From SLQH01 sp964612995 (lineage in GTDB: Bacteria > Planctomycetota > UBA11346): 17,167 nt of DNA. The notes below the pieces were generated by a model, which was given only the letters and a program-made list of their open reading frames with translations, did no database searches and was not told the origin of the DNA. Shown here one piece after another: positions 6,291 to 15,700 of the stretch. Made by a program: the position numbers and the translations under genes. The stretch spans positions 1 to 17,167 of the forward strand of contig CAZTGE010000086.1 of assembly GCA_964612995.1 (NCBI GenBank), read 5' to 3'. The stretch's first letter is position 1. Every line of letters begins with the position of its first letter.

Positions 6291-8336
6291 TCAGGCGTCG
6301 AAGATCCGCTTCTCGCGGTAGGCGGTCCACATCGGCTCGAAGGCCACGTCGCGGTCCGGCGCCGGCCGGCACGGCACCTGCTCGGCCACGAACAGCTCCG
6401 GCGCCTCGGCGCTGTAGCGCACCTCCTGGATCGTCTGCTTGAGCTCCGGGTTCTCGGGGCGCCAATGCGGAACCTTGCCGGTCTGGGCGTCGCCGAGCAC
6501 GGCAGGCATCGGCTTGCCGGCCGGATCGAGCACGACGTAACTGCCGCGACTACCCAGCCCCTTGGCGATCAGATCCTTGATCGCGAACAGCTGGCCGACG
6601 TGCAGCAGGCACTGGCTCTCGGCCTGTACGCACTGCGCCAGTTCGGCGGTCGACCCGGCCTTGAGCCCCGCGGCGCTCAGCGCGCGATACTGGCCGACCG
6701 CCGCTTCGAGCGCGGCATCGATGGCCTCGGAATCGCGGATGTGCGCGCCGTAGAGGCTCATGCGCTCGCACAGCTCGTCCATCACCGCATCGGGGCCCGG
6801 GCCCTCGCTGGACAGGTAGCTCTGCGCGCGCTCGATCGCGGTTCCGGCGCAACCCGTCGCCGCGGCGTCGAGACCATCCTGCGCCACTTCCGGACCGTAG
6901 ACATTGGCGATGTACTCGCTGGCGCGCAGGGCACCGGCCTGGCCGGCGTTCAGCGCCGATCCGCCGGGGCGCTTGACGCCATGGGTGCCGGCGGTCTCGC
7001 CGATGATGAAGGTGTGGGGGATGTTCGACTGCCACCATGCGTCGACCGCGAAGCCGCCGTTCTGGTGCTGGGCGCAGACGCCGATCTCGAGCGGCTCGCC
7101 ATGCAGGTCGATGCCGTTCTCGGTATAGATGTCGATCGCCGGCTGGTTCATATGCACCAGACGATCGATCGGCAGCTCCTGCTGCGCGCCGGTACGCTCG
7201 AGGTAGATCCGCGCGTCGTCCTCGAGATCGGCGACGGCGAAGGGCTTCCACCCCTCCTGGCCGATCGGGTTCTTGAGGAAGTCCATGAACACGCGCCGGC
7301 CACGACCGAAGATCTCCTTGTGCACGGCCATGTCGACCATGCTCGACTGGCAGTCGTCGATCCGCTGCGCGTCGAAAGGCCACTGGTAGCCCTTGAGGAA
7401 GATGTTGGTCGCCATCTTCTCCATGCTCGGGAAGTACTCGGTGAGGAATTCCCGCTCGTCACTGACGCCGTCGGCGGCGGTGGAGTAGATCCGCGGCACC
7501 ACCTGCATGTATGTGCCCGACACGTTCCAGCGGAACCTGGTCGAGGCCAGACCGTATTGCGACTCGGTCATGTTGTTGCCGATCAGCCCGGCTCTGTAGG
7601 CGATGCCGTGGATGCCGACCTGCCCGCGCGGGTAGACGGTGACCTTGTAGATCTGTCCCGGTCCGCCAGTGGCCAGGATCACGTTCTCGGCCCGGAACAG
7701 GGTGTAACCGGGATCATCGCCACCGGCTGCGCGCTGCTTGTCGATGGTCAGCAGAGCGACGATCCGGCCCGCGCCATCGCGGACCAGCTCGACCAGCTCG
7801 TGCTGGTCGAAGATGGTGCAGCCGCTGCTGCGCACGCGCTGCTCGAGGCATTCGCTCATGAACTTCGAGGTCTTCGGCCCGGCCGAGGTCGCGCGTTCGA
7901 AGGGGTCGTGGTCGGTCTTGTAGCCGATGAACGCGCCGTCCGGATCGTGGGGGAAGGGCACACCGGCGTCGACCAGGCGGTAGAATTGCCGCAGGCTGTT
8001 GACGCCCTCGATCAGCGCGTGGTCGCCGTGACAGCAGCCGCCAGCGGTCAGGCTCTTGGCGAATTCGACCGGAGTGTCCGGCACCTTGGGCGAAGTGCCC
8101 ATCTTGTAATAGGTCTGCTTGTCCGAGCCGGACATGCGCGAGGTGCCCAACGGCAGCCCGGTGGTCACGCAGGCGACGCGATCGGCGGCGTCCGCGAGGC
8201 CGGCCTGGGTATAGAAGTCGTAGAGATGCAGTACCGCCGACATGCCCGCGGCACCGGCTCCGAGCACGACGGTGTTGAGGTGGTAGACCGGGATGGTCTG
8301 TCCGGCGATGGTGGTTTCACTGGTCTTGATGCTCAT
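6291..8336 (-). CDS. FAD-dependent oxidoreductase, fumarate reductase/SdhA superfamily, substrate unknown
   Basis: A 681-aa flavoprotein. The N-terminal dinucleotide fold is TVVLGAGAAGMSAV (GxGxxG at residues 26-31), with the second nucleotide-binding block VILATGGPG (219-227). A C-terminal FAD-closing block reads FIIGETAGTHG then KRPGGSALNAGQAG, equivalent to the region that in SdhA/FrdA carries the catalytic Arg. There is no twin-Arg or Sec signal, so it is cytoplasmic. ATG 8336 was chosen because GGAG lies 5 nt upstream; a longer frame to 8432 has no homologous look. It follows the SDR gene by 61 bp on the same strand. No Fe-S or cytochrome subunit genes are adjacent, so it is probably not a respiratory complex subunit. 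Possible roles are desaturation or reduction of an organic acid or sugar derivative together with the SDR; the substrate cannot be read from sequence. Confidence 0.85.
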   Translation of the reverse strand: MSIKTSETTIAGQTIPVYHLNTVVLGAGAAGMSAVLHLYDFYTQAGLADAADRVACVTTGLPLGTSRMSGSDKQTYYKMGTSPKVPDTPVEFAKSLTAGGCCHGDHALIEGVNSLRQFYRLVDAGVPFPHDPDGAFIGYKTDHDPFERATSAGPKTSKFMSECLEQRVRSSGCTIFDQHELVELVRDGAGRIVALLTIDKQRAAGGDDPGYTLFRAENVILATGGPGQIYKVTVYPRGQVGIHGIAYRAGLIGNNMTESQYGLASTRFRWNVSGTYMQVVPRIYSTAADGVSDEREFLTEYFPSMEKMATNIFLKGYQWPFDAQRIDDCQSSMVDMAVHKEIFGRGRRVFMDFLKNPIGQEGWKPFAVADLEDDARIYLERTGAQQELPIDRLVHMNQPAIDIYTENGIDLHGEPLEIGVCAQHQNGGFAVDAWWQSNIPHTFIIGETAGTHGVKRPGGSALNAGQAGALRASEYIANVYGPEVAQDGLDAAATGCAGTAIERAQSYLSSEGPGPDAVMDELCERMSLYGAHIRDSEAIDAALEAAVGQYRALSAAGLKAGSTAELAQCVQAESQCLLHVGQLFAIKDLIAKGLGSRGSYVVLDPAGKPMPAVLGDAQTGKVPHWRPENPELKQTIQEVRYSAEAPELFVAEQVPCRPAPDRDVAFEPMWTAYREKRIFDA

Positions 8337-8397
8337 GCATGCTCCGTCGCCCCGGGGGCGCGTTCGTGGCGTGTCTGTGCGCAGTCGGGCTCCCGGC

Positions 8398-9162
8398 TCA
8401 GAGCACGTGGAGGTGGAAGCCGCCGTCGACATCGAGGATCTGGCCGGTGGAGAAGGGCAACGCGCCCGAGGCGCAGGCGGCGACCGCCTTGCCGATGTCG
8501 TCCGGCGTGCCCCAGCGCTTGATCGGCGTCAGCCCCTCGCCGATGAGCTTGTCGTATTTCTCCTTCACCACCGCAGTCATGTCAGTGGCGATGATCCCCG
8601 GCCGGATCTCGTAGACGTTGATGCCGAACTCGGCCAGACGCGCAGCCCACAGCTTGGTCGCCATGCTCACCGCGGCCTTGGACAGGCAGTACTCGCCGCG
8701 TCCGGGCGAGGCGCAGTAGGAGCTGATCGAGGCGATATTGACGATACAGCGGAAAGCGTCGGGGATCTGCTCGCGCAGCTCGATCATCCAATTGGCCACC
8801 GCCTGGGTCAGGAAATAGGGCCCCTTGGCGTTGACGCCCATGACGAAATCGTAGGAATCCTCGCCCGCCTCGAGCACGTCTGCGCGGACCTTGGGCGCGA
8901 CCCCGGCGTTGTTGACCAGGCAGTCGATGCGGCCGAAGGCCTGCTTGACCTGCGCGATCGCCTCGGCGCGCTGATCGGCCTTGGTGATGTCGCAGGCCAC
9001 GGCGATGGCCTTGCGCCCCAGCGCCTCGATCTCCTGCACCGCGTCGGTGCCCTCGATGATGTCGGCGATGACGATGTCGTAGCCGGCGCCGGCCAACGCC
9101 TTGGCGCAGCCGAGCCCGATGCCGCGAGCGGCTCCGGTGACCATGGCGACGGGGTTGCTCAT
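8398..9162 (-). CDS. Short-chain dehydrogenase/reductase (FabG-like), probably NAD(H)-dependent
   Basis: A 254-aa classical SDR. It has the cofactor motif TGAARGIG (9-16), NNAG (84-87), a catalytic Ser in ASISSY (Ser146 or Ser148), the YCLSK catalytic pair (Tyr158, Lys162) and IRPGIIATDM. Asp34 at the end of strand beta-2 predicts NAD(H) rather than NADP(H). ATG 9162 follows AGGAGA with 8-nt spacing. Automatic annotation would likely say 3-ketoacyl-ACP reductase, but nothing around it suggests a fatty-acid synthase operon. It is first in a two-gene unit with the FAD flavoprotein 61 bp downstream. Oxidation of a hydroxyl by this enzyme and a C-C or C-H redox step by the flavoprotein is a reasonable paired role (inference). 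Confidence 0.9.
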   Translation of the reverse strand: MSNPVAMVTGAARGIGLGCAKALAGAGYDIVIADIIEGTDAVQEIEALGRKAIAVACDITKADQRAEAIAQVKQAFGRIDCLVNNAGVAPKVRADVLEAGEDSYDFVMGVNAKGPYFLTQAVANWMIELREQIPDAFRCIVNIASISSYCASPGRGEYCLSKAAVSMATKLWAARLAEFGINVYEIRPGIIATDMTAVVKEKYDKLIGEGLTPIKRWGTPDDIGKAVAACASGALPFSTGQILDVDGGFHLHVL

Positions 9163-9251
9163 GCGGGAATCTCCTGCTCAGGGTCCGAGACGGAGGCGCA
9201 GCGTCCCGCGCCTGAGAGGGGCGTCAAGGAGCAAGCCCGCGGCGGTTTCGC

Positions 9252-9265
9252 GTGACAGTTGTCAC
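9252..9265. promoter_or_regulatory. Small inverted repeat between SDR and glycosylase genes
   Basis: GTGACA and TGTCAC form perfect 6-bp arms around a 2-bp spacer, 89 bp from the SDR start and overlapping the first possible start codon of the glycosylase. The form fits a dimeric repressor operator. A match this short may be chance. Confidence 0.25.
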
Positions 9266-9974
9266 GATGTGCATGCTCCATCCCCACGTCGCTGCACGCT
9301 TCCGTGCGGCGCCTGGACTCGCCGGCATGGCCGGTTCCAGCCTGCTCGATCCTCGCGCCCGTGCCGCCGGCAACGCCCACCTCGCCGCCGCCGATCCGGC
9401 GCTCGCTGGCGTGCTGGCCGCCAACGCCCCCCTGCGTTTCGCCCGACCGCGCGGAAGCCTGTTCGCCCATCTGTGCCGGGTGATCACCGCGCAGCAGATC
9501 TCGGTCGCGGCGGCCGACGCGATCCACGACCGCCTGGTCCGCGCCTGCTCGCGGGTGAACCCCGCGGCGGTCTGTGCGCTTGAACTGCCGGGCCTGCAGC
9601 GATGCGGACTGTCGCAGGCGAAGGCGCTCTCCCTGCTCCAGCTCGCCGCCGGCCTGCGCGACGGCCGTCATCGCCTCCACGCTCTCGGCCGGCGCAGCGA
9701 CGACGAGGTCCGCCGGCGGCTGATCGAAATCCGCGGCATCGGACCATGGTCGGCCGACATGGTACTGGTGTTCCGCCTCCATCGCCCCGATGTCTTACCC
9801 ACGCTCGACATCGGCTTGCGACGGGCGATGGAACGGCTCTATGGCTTGGATCCGACGGCGTCGCCACGCAACTGGGAACGGCAGGCGCATACGATCGCGC
9901 AGCGCTGGCGGCCCTGGCGAACGCTCGCCACCCGCCACCTCTGGGCCTGGAACGACGCCGACGTGAACTACTGA
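9252..9974 (+). CDS. AlkA-like DNA-3-methyladenine glycosylase (HhH-GPD)
   Basis: A base-excision repair glycosylase of about 240 aa. The helix-hairpin-helix block IRGIGPWSADM is followed by VLPTLDIGLRRAM, whose Asp is the expected catalytic residue; CRVITAQQIS is the usual N-terminal helix of the fold. It would excise alkylated purines. The start is uncertain. GTG 9252 gives 240 aa, ATG 9267 or 9273 are alternatives, and ATG 9327 would give a 215-aa protein closer to the family core. None has a strong ribosome site. A 14-bp inverted repeat overlaps the GTG. The gene is divergent from the SDR and convergent with the AraM-type gene. It has no functional link to its neighbours and splits an otherwise minus-strand gene series. 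Confidence 0.85.
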   Translation: MTVVTMCMLHPHVAARFRAAPGLAGMAGSSLLDPRARAAGNAHLAAADPALAGVLAANAPLRFARPRGSLFAHLCRVITAQQISVAAADAIHDRLVRACSRVNPAAVCALELPGLQRCGLSQAKALSLLQLAAGLRDGRHRLHALGRRSDDEVRRRLIEIRGIGPWSADMVLVFRLHRPDVLPTLDIGLRRAMERLYGLDPTASPRNWERQAHTIAQRWRPWRTLATRHLWAWNDADVNY

Positions 9975-9987
9975 ACCAGCAGTGCAA

Positions 9988-10170
9988 CTAGCCCGCATCC
10001 CTCATGAGAAATCTGCTGCAAAGCCGTATCGCACCGCCATTACAGGACTTCGCTCGGTCGGCGGATCCTCACGTAGCGCTGCTACGCTCCGGTTCGCCTC
10101 GGTCGCGCTGCCCTGTACTGACTGCACGCTACGACTTTTCGCGACGATCCTCATGAGGGATCCGGGCTAG
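9988..10170. mobile_element. 183-bp MITE-like element, copy 1
   Basis: Non-coding element bounded by near-perfect 21-bp terminal inverted repeats with one mismatch (9988-10008 and 10150-10170): CTAGCCCG, then C or G, then ATCCCTCATGAG. The same 183-bp sequence recurs inverted at 16507-16689 with about 14 mismatches and no indels by eye. The central block contains a CGTAGC-AGC-GCTACG hairpin. Each end begins with CTAG, which may be a duplicated 4-bp target. The right-hand CTAG supplies the TAG stop of the AraM-type gene, and the left end lies 13 bp after the glycosylase stop. No transposase is encoded, so mobilisation would depend on an element elsewhere in the genome. Confidence 0.8.
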
Positions 10171-11489
10171 CGCGCCCATTGCGCGACCAGCTCCGGCGCG
10201 GCATCGGGCAGGATGCCCAACAATCGGGCCAGATCGAGCACCGTGAAGCGGGACCGGATCTCGTGCGCGTGCGCCAGGGCCGTGGCCAGACGGGCGCTGT
10301 CGATGCCCAGGTCTGCCGCGCTCATCGCCGCCCGGGCCCGGCGCAGGCGATCCTGCACCATCGCCGGGCGTGGCACCCGCGCTGCCAGGCGCCGGCGCAG
10401 AGCGTCCCACGCCGCGGGATCGGCGAGCTGGGTGCGCGCAGCCGAGATCCGCTCCGCCTTCCCGGCACTGGCGCGGGCCACCATCTCGCCCTGCGCGCCC
10501 CAGAAACCGGCATCGCACGGCGGCGGGTCGACAAGCCGCGGCCGCTCCACCGCGAGCACCCGTTCGTAGAGCGCAGCCGCGAGCACCGTGCCGACCCCCA
10601 CCTGACGCCCGTGCAGATCGTGGTCGATGCCATCGCGCGCGGCCATCATGTCCACGGTGTGGCTGATCAGGTGCTCGCCGCCGGAGGCTGGCGCCGAGGA
10701 TCCGGCCATGGTCATCGCCGCGCCGGTAAGCAACAGCGCCTCGAACAGGGCCCCGATCGCATCACCCTCGCCATCGGCGATCGACTCGGGACGCTCGCGG
10801 TACCGCGGCTCGATATCCGCGATCAGCTCCACCGCCCGGTCGCAGTGGTAATCGTCGAACAGGTGATGGTTGCAGAGCCAGTCGGCGTTGCTCACCCCCT
10901 TGGCCAATACGTCGCCGAAACCGGCGCTGGTCAGCCGGGCTGGCGCCGAGGCGAGCACCGGCAGCGCCGCGACCACCGCCTGCGGGGGCCGCGCGCGAAT
11001 CAGGCTCTTCACCCCAGCGATGGTCGGCGCGACGTTGGCCGAGGCATAGCCGTTCATGCTCGCGGCGGTGGCGAAGACGATATAGGGCCGGTCGCGATCG
11101 TGCGCGACCCACTTGGTCAGATCGTTGATCACACCCGAGCCTACCGCCAAGAGCATGTCGACCGGCTCGAGCCGCTCATCGAGCCAGGAGCGCGTGTGGT
11201 CGTCGCACACCGGCCCGCCATAGAGCGGATCATCGCCACGGTCGCGCACACAGACCACCTGCACCGCCCAGCCGGCAGCCGCCATCACCGCCGCGGCGGC
11301 CTCGCCCGCCACCGAGAGCGTCCGCCGGTCGGCGATCACGGCGATCCGGCGCGCCTCGGTGCATCCAGCGAGCAGCTCGGGCAACCGTGCGATCGCGTCG
11401 TCTGCCATCACCACCCGCTGTGGATCGATCGCGTGCGTTCGCCCGCACCCGCAGGCGAAGGTCTGGCCGAAAACCTGATCGAGTTCCAT
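10167..11489 (-). CDS. AraM-type NAD(P)-dependent sn-glycerol-1-phosphate dehydrogenase
   Basis: A 440-aa protein of the Fe-ADH_2/G1PDH family. Motifs in order: FACGCGRTH (11-19), the nucleotide-binding loop AVGSGVINDLTKW (115-127), TAASMNGYAS (141-150), and the metal ligands in GFGD (Asp193), GGEHLISH (His273) and HGRQVGVG (His293). Known relatives reduce dihydroxyacetone phosphate to sn-glycerol-1-phosphate; B. subtilis AraM is about 394 aa. Related family members act on other sugar phosphates or on 3-dehydroquinate-like compounds, so the substrate is provisional. ATG 11489 removes a 17-residue extension lacking homology; the ribosome site (GGTGG) is weak. It lies 68 bp downstream of the NMO-like gene. 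Its TAG stop lies in the terminal CTAG of the adjoining 183-bp element. The C-terminus nevertheless appears full-length. Confidence 0.85.
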   Translation of the reverse strand: MELDQVFGQTFACGCGRTHAIDPQRVVMADDAIARLPELLAGCTEARRIAVIADRRTLSVAGEAAAAVMAAAGWAVQVVCVRDRGDDPLYGGPVCDDHTRSWLDERLEPVDMLLAVGSGVINDLTKWVAHDRDRPYIVFATAASMNGYASANVAPTIAGVKSLIRARPPQAVVAALPVLASAPARLTSAGFGDVLAKGVSNADWLCNHHLFDDYHCDRAVELIADIEPRYRERPESIADGEGDAIGALFEALLLTGAAMTMAGSSAPASGGEHLISHTVDMMAARDGIDHDLHGRQVGVGTVLAAALYERVLAVERPRLVDPPPCDAGFWGAQGEMVARASAGKAERISAARTQLADPAAWDALRRRLAARVPRPAMVQDRLRRARAAMSAADLGIDSARLATALAHAHEIRSRFTVLDLARLLGILPDAAPELVAQWAR

Positions 11490-11557
11490 GCCGCACCCAC
11501 CGTCCCGCTGCTGTCGCGGCGAACAAGCGACGACTGCCACGCGCGGCAGCGCCCGGC

Positions 11558-12577
11558 TCAGACCAGGACGGCGCGCACCCGCTCGAACTCGCGCTCGATG
11601 CCGCCGACCAGATCGTCGACGATCTCTTGCGCCGACTCCTCGCGGTCGATCAGGCCCACGCTCTGGCCGGCCATCAGCGACCCACCCTCGACATCGCCGT
11701 CCTGCACCGCCTTGCGCAGCGCCCCCATCCAGAAGTGCTCGACCTCGAGCTGCGCCGCCTCGCGGGTGATCTCGCCGCGGTTGAGCTGCTCGATCAGCCG
11801 CAGCTGCAGACGCCCGAACTCGTCGGTACCGCGATTGCGCAGCGCGCGCACCGCGACCACCGGCAGCCGCGAATCGAACTGTGGCGTGGACACCGCCTCG
11901 CGCGCCTTGGCGCGGATGAACTTGCGCTTGAAGTCGGGATGGGCGCAGCTCTCCGAGGCCATGGCGAAGCGGGTACCCAGCTGGACGCCGGCCGCACCCA
12001 TGAGGAACATGTGGGCACTCATCCGCCCGGTGGCGATGCCGCCGCCGGTGAAGATCGGCACCTCGGGAAAGGCGAAGAGCACCTGTTGCAGCAGGATGGT
12101 CAGGGTCACGTGCCCGACGTGACCGCCGGCCTCCATGCCCTCGAGGATCAGCCCGTCGGCACCATAATCGAGCATCCGCTTGGCGATCGAAGCGGTCGAG
12201 GCGAAGCAGAGCACCTTGGAACCGCAGGCCTTGGCCCGCGCCACCTCGTCACGCCGGGGGAAGGACCCGGCGAAGACCACCACCTCGGGGGCGATCTCGT
12301 CGAGCACCGCGACCTGTTCGTGATAGGCCGGCGCGATCGTCACCAGATTGAGGCCGATCGGCTTGTCGGTCAGCGTTCGCGTCTGCGCCACCTGCTGTTT
12401 GAGGATGTCCAGCGGCGTATTACCGCCGGCCAGACAGGCGAAGGCCCCGGCATTGGCCACCGCCGCGACCAGATTCGGCTCGCTGACCCAGGTCATGGCC
12501 CCGCAGATGATCGGGTAGCGGGTGCCGAGGAACTCACGCCCCCGGGTGAAGAAGCGGTCCGAAATCGCTGCGCTCAT
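11558..12577 (-). CDS. Nitronate monooxygenase / FabK-like FMN enzyme
   Basis: A 339-aa TIM-barrel flavoenzyme. Typical blocks are the N-terminal YPIICGAMTWV (21-31), EGMEAGGHVGH (146-156) and FTGGGIATGRM with the FMN phosphate-binding glycines, followed by GAAGVQLGTRF. Members are either nitronate monooxygenases (nitroalkane/propionate-3-nitronate detoxification) or FabK enoyl-ACP reductases, and both share these motifs. ATG 12577 follows GGAGGGATC; an upstream ATG at 12601 was rejected. It sits between the heparinase-like gene (126 bp upstream) and the AraM-type gene on the same strand, suggesting a three-gene unit. The neighbouring SDR would fit a FabK-like acyl-reduction idea, but no acyl carrier protein gene is present. 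Confidence 0.85.
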   Translation of the reverse strand: MSAAISDRFFTRGREFLGTRYPIICGAMTWVSEPNLVAAVANAGAFACLAGGNTPLDILKQQVAQTRTLTDKPIGLNLVTIAPAYHEQVAVLDEIAPEVVVFAGSFPRRDEVARAKACGSKVLCFASTASIAKRMLDYGADGLILEGMEAGGHVGHVTLTILLQQVLFAFPEVPIFTGGGIATGRMSAHMFLMGAAGVQLGTRFAMASESCAHPDFKRKFIRAKAREAVSTPQFDSRLPVVAVRALRNRGTDEFGRLQLRLIEQLNRGEITREAAQLEVEHFWMGALRKAVQDGDVEGGSLMAGQSVGLIDREESAQEIVDDLVGGIEREFERVRAVLV

Positions 12578-12703
12578 GATCCCTCCGCCGCGACGGATCA
12601 TCCGGCCGCGGTTTCACGGCGGGATTCTCCGGCGCGAGCCCGAGGGGCAAGGGCCGAAGCTGCGCCGCCCGCTCCCGGGTGCGACGGGCATCCGAGGCCA
12701 CGA

Positions 12704-15700
12704 TCAGCGACCGATCGGAGTGACCCGCAACCGCCGCTCATCGAGCCCCACGCGCACCGCGCCCACGGTAGCGGTGGCCTCCAGCCCCGAGCCCTGCACC
12801 TGCACCGCCGGCGCGGCACCGCGCTGCAGGCTCATCACGACCAGGAATTCGCCGGCCGTCGGGTCGGCGCCGGTGATCCGGATGCCTCGGAAGGTCCACT
12901 TCTTCTTGCCTTTGCGGTTGCCCCGACCGGGGCCGACCGCCCCTTCGCGCCCGGCGTCCTCACCGACCGTGATCTGCGTCTCCGCCGGCGCGAGCACGGT
13001 TCCGACCAGACTCACGCCATCGCGCTCGATGGTGAAGCGTCGACCGTCCACGCTCACCGTGGCAGCGGCGAAATCGGGAATGTGCATGGTCCAGACCTTG
13101 CGCCCGCCGCCATCGATCCGGTCGGCCACGGCGAACAGGGCCGGCGCGCCGCAGCGGCCAGAGTAGTCGACGGCGAAGGCGCGCCAGCCACGCCAGCCGG
13201 CGTCCACGTACCGCTTCTTTTTCGCCGCTGGGTCCTCGGCCACCTGGTAGAGCGCGTCCATGTCGATGGTCACCGCGCCGCTGCCGGTGTCCGGATCGCC
13301 ATCACGCCAGGCCACGGCACAACGCGCGCCAGCGTGGATCGGGTCGTCGGGAAGTGTGACCACGTTCTCGAACATCCGCCCGCCGCCGCGGTCGTGCACC
13401 GCCTTGGCCGCCCAGGCATGCCCCAGGCCCTGGATCTGGAAGGTGCCGGCCTCGGCCGCATTCCAGCCAGCGCCAGAACCGGCCTTGGCGTAGATCTGGG
13501 CCACGATGTCGTCGCCATCGCTCCAGCGATTGCGGAAGGCGTAGAAACCCTTGCCGTCGGCGGCCCACCACTTGGGCAGGATCCCTTCCGGGCTCGCGGC
13601 CGGCGTTTCCACCGGGAAGTGGAGGAAGGCGTAGACCAGATCGAGATCGTTTGCCCAGCCGCGGAACAGGCGCGAGATGCCCGGCTCCTCCGCCAGCGCC
13701 GCGGGCTCCACGCCACTGCGTTGGAGCCAGAACCACTTGAGCGCCGGAACCCAGGGCTCCGGGCACAGCGGCACGCAGCGGCCGAGGTAGTCGGCGGGGA
13801 TCGTCCCGCCGCCGCCACCGTAGGTCTGGTTGCGATAGGCCGGCCGCCCCTTGTGCGTTCCCCCGGTGAACACGGTGGTGTGGACATAGCGCGGCGCGAA
13901 CCACCCCGCGTCTGGCCGGCCGGTCAGATCGTGACCGAACAGCGCGCGGTGGATCGCGGCGTAGCCGAGCAGCGGGCGATGGCACTCGAGGGTGTAGCCC
14001 TCGCCCTCGGCCTGGAAACCGCCGTCGCCCATCGAGCCCTGGACATTGAGCGCATTCCAATGCGCCGCCTCCAACGCCAACCGGCGCCGGTCGGGGTCGA
14101 GCCCGCCGCTCGCCTCCCAGTAGGCCAGATCCTCGCGATGCAACTCCGCGCGGACCTCGTGGGCGATACTCCGCGCGGCGAGCACCCGTTCCGCCTCGGC
14201 CACCTCCACCGCCTCCAATCGCGGAGTGACCAGCATCTTACCCCAGGGGGTCGCATACAGCTCGGTGCTGCGATAGCCGATGAGCAGCGGGTGCAGCCCC
14301 GGTTCCAGACGCAGGAAATCGCCGTCCGCGACCGGCACCCCGCTGACCGCCGCGCCGAGGAACTCCTCCTCGCGTGGCCCCGCCGCGAAGCGGACCAGGC
14401 GCTCGCGCTCACAGCGGATCACCGTGTGGAACCAGCCGATGCGGAAAAAACTGTCGGTCTTCTCGCCGCCCGGCGGCACGAAACAGGCGGAGAGATCGAT
14501 CGCCGCGGCCCGCGGCGGATCGCCATCCTGCCATTGGTAGTACGCATCGCGCGCGAGGCGGTGCGCCCGGCGCTCTTGACCCGCGCAGGTCGCCCGCAAG
14601 CCCGGAGCGAACGCCCGGCAGGCCGCCTGCAGCCCGCCCATGGCCGCCAGTGGTTGTTCCGGCTCACAGGTCGCCGCCGGCCAGGAACCGAGCATCGACC
14701 AGGTCAGCGGAAGCCGACCATCGGCGAAGGCGCTCACCGCCACCTCGGCAGCCGGAGTGTAGTCCGCCAGCGGAGCCACACGCCGGACCTCCAGCCCCGA
14801 GGGCGCCGGCGGCTCCGGCCGCGGCCCGGGCTGATCCATCCGCGCGAGCGCGGCCATCCCCGCTCCGGCCCAGATCACCACCATGTAATTGCTGCCCGGC
14901 ATCAGGTTCACCGCGTTGGACAGCGTCCACGGCCGACGGATGCACTTGTGCGCGATCCAGTCGAGGTACCGCCCGACCTCGGCGCGGAAAGCGGGGTCCC
15001 AGGCCTCGCGACAGAGATCATAGGCGCAGGCGACGTACTCTGCGCGATAGCCCCAGACCCGGCCGATGGCCGCCCAGCCGCCGGCGCGCTCGGTCATCTT
15101 CGCCCGCACCCCCGCCACCGCCCGGTGGGCGTAGTCGGCCTCGCCGGTGAGCTGGTACATCAGCCCGAGACAAACGGGGTGCTCGCTGTTGCGCATCCGT
15201 TCGCAGAGCACCCGGCCCAGCGGAGTCGTCATCCGCTCGCGCAGCCGCGGCAGCTCCGTCGGGCGTAGCAGCATCCGCGGCGGCCCCTGGCGCCACGGCG
15301 CCGGCTGCGCCGTGGCGCTCGCGCCCCGCTCCGGCACGATCAACCGCCCCCGCACCGATCCCGAGACCTGCTGCGGGCCCTGCGGCCCCTTGCTGTAGAC
15401 CCCCTCCCAGCGCCCGGTCAGCCGTCCGTCGACCCGCTGGAGCTCCACGGTGTAGCGCAGCGTCGCCCCGGTGATCCAGGCGTCGCCGCGCACCTCCATC
15501 GCCAGCTCCAGCCGCAACCGCCCCGCCTCCGCCGCGAGCGTGCGCAGCACCCCGCGATGCTGGCCCTTGTTGAAACCCAGGGCATGCCCCCAGACATCCT
15601 CCCAGCCCGCTCCCGTACCGCGGGCCAACACCGTCAGATCGCGTGGCGACTGCGCCCCCACCGCCTTCCACGGCCACTGCCGCACCCCGTCCGCGAGCAC

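Noticed and set aside
6465..8522. 685-codon plus-strand open frame opposite the FAD flavoprotein
   Set aside because: Antisense shadow of a gene with clear FAD-binding motifs; no ribosome site or domain.
11387..15268. Very long plus-strand open frame (1293 codons) opposite the heparinase-like, NMO-like and AraM-type genes
   Set aside because: It is antisense to three genes with clear motifs, is rich in Arg/His/Pro/Ala without any domain, and is typical of stop-poor antisense frames in GC-rich DNA.
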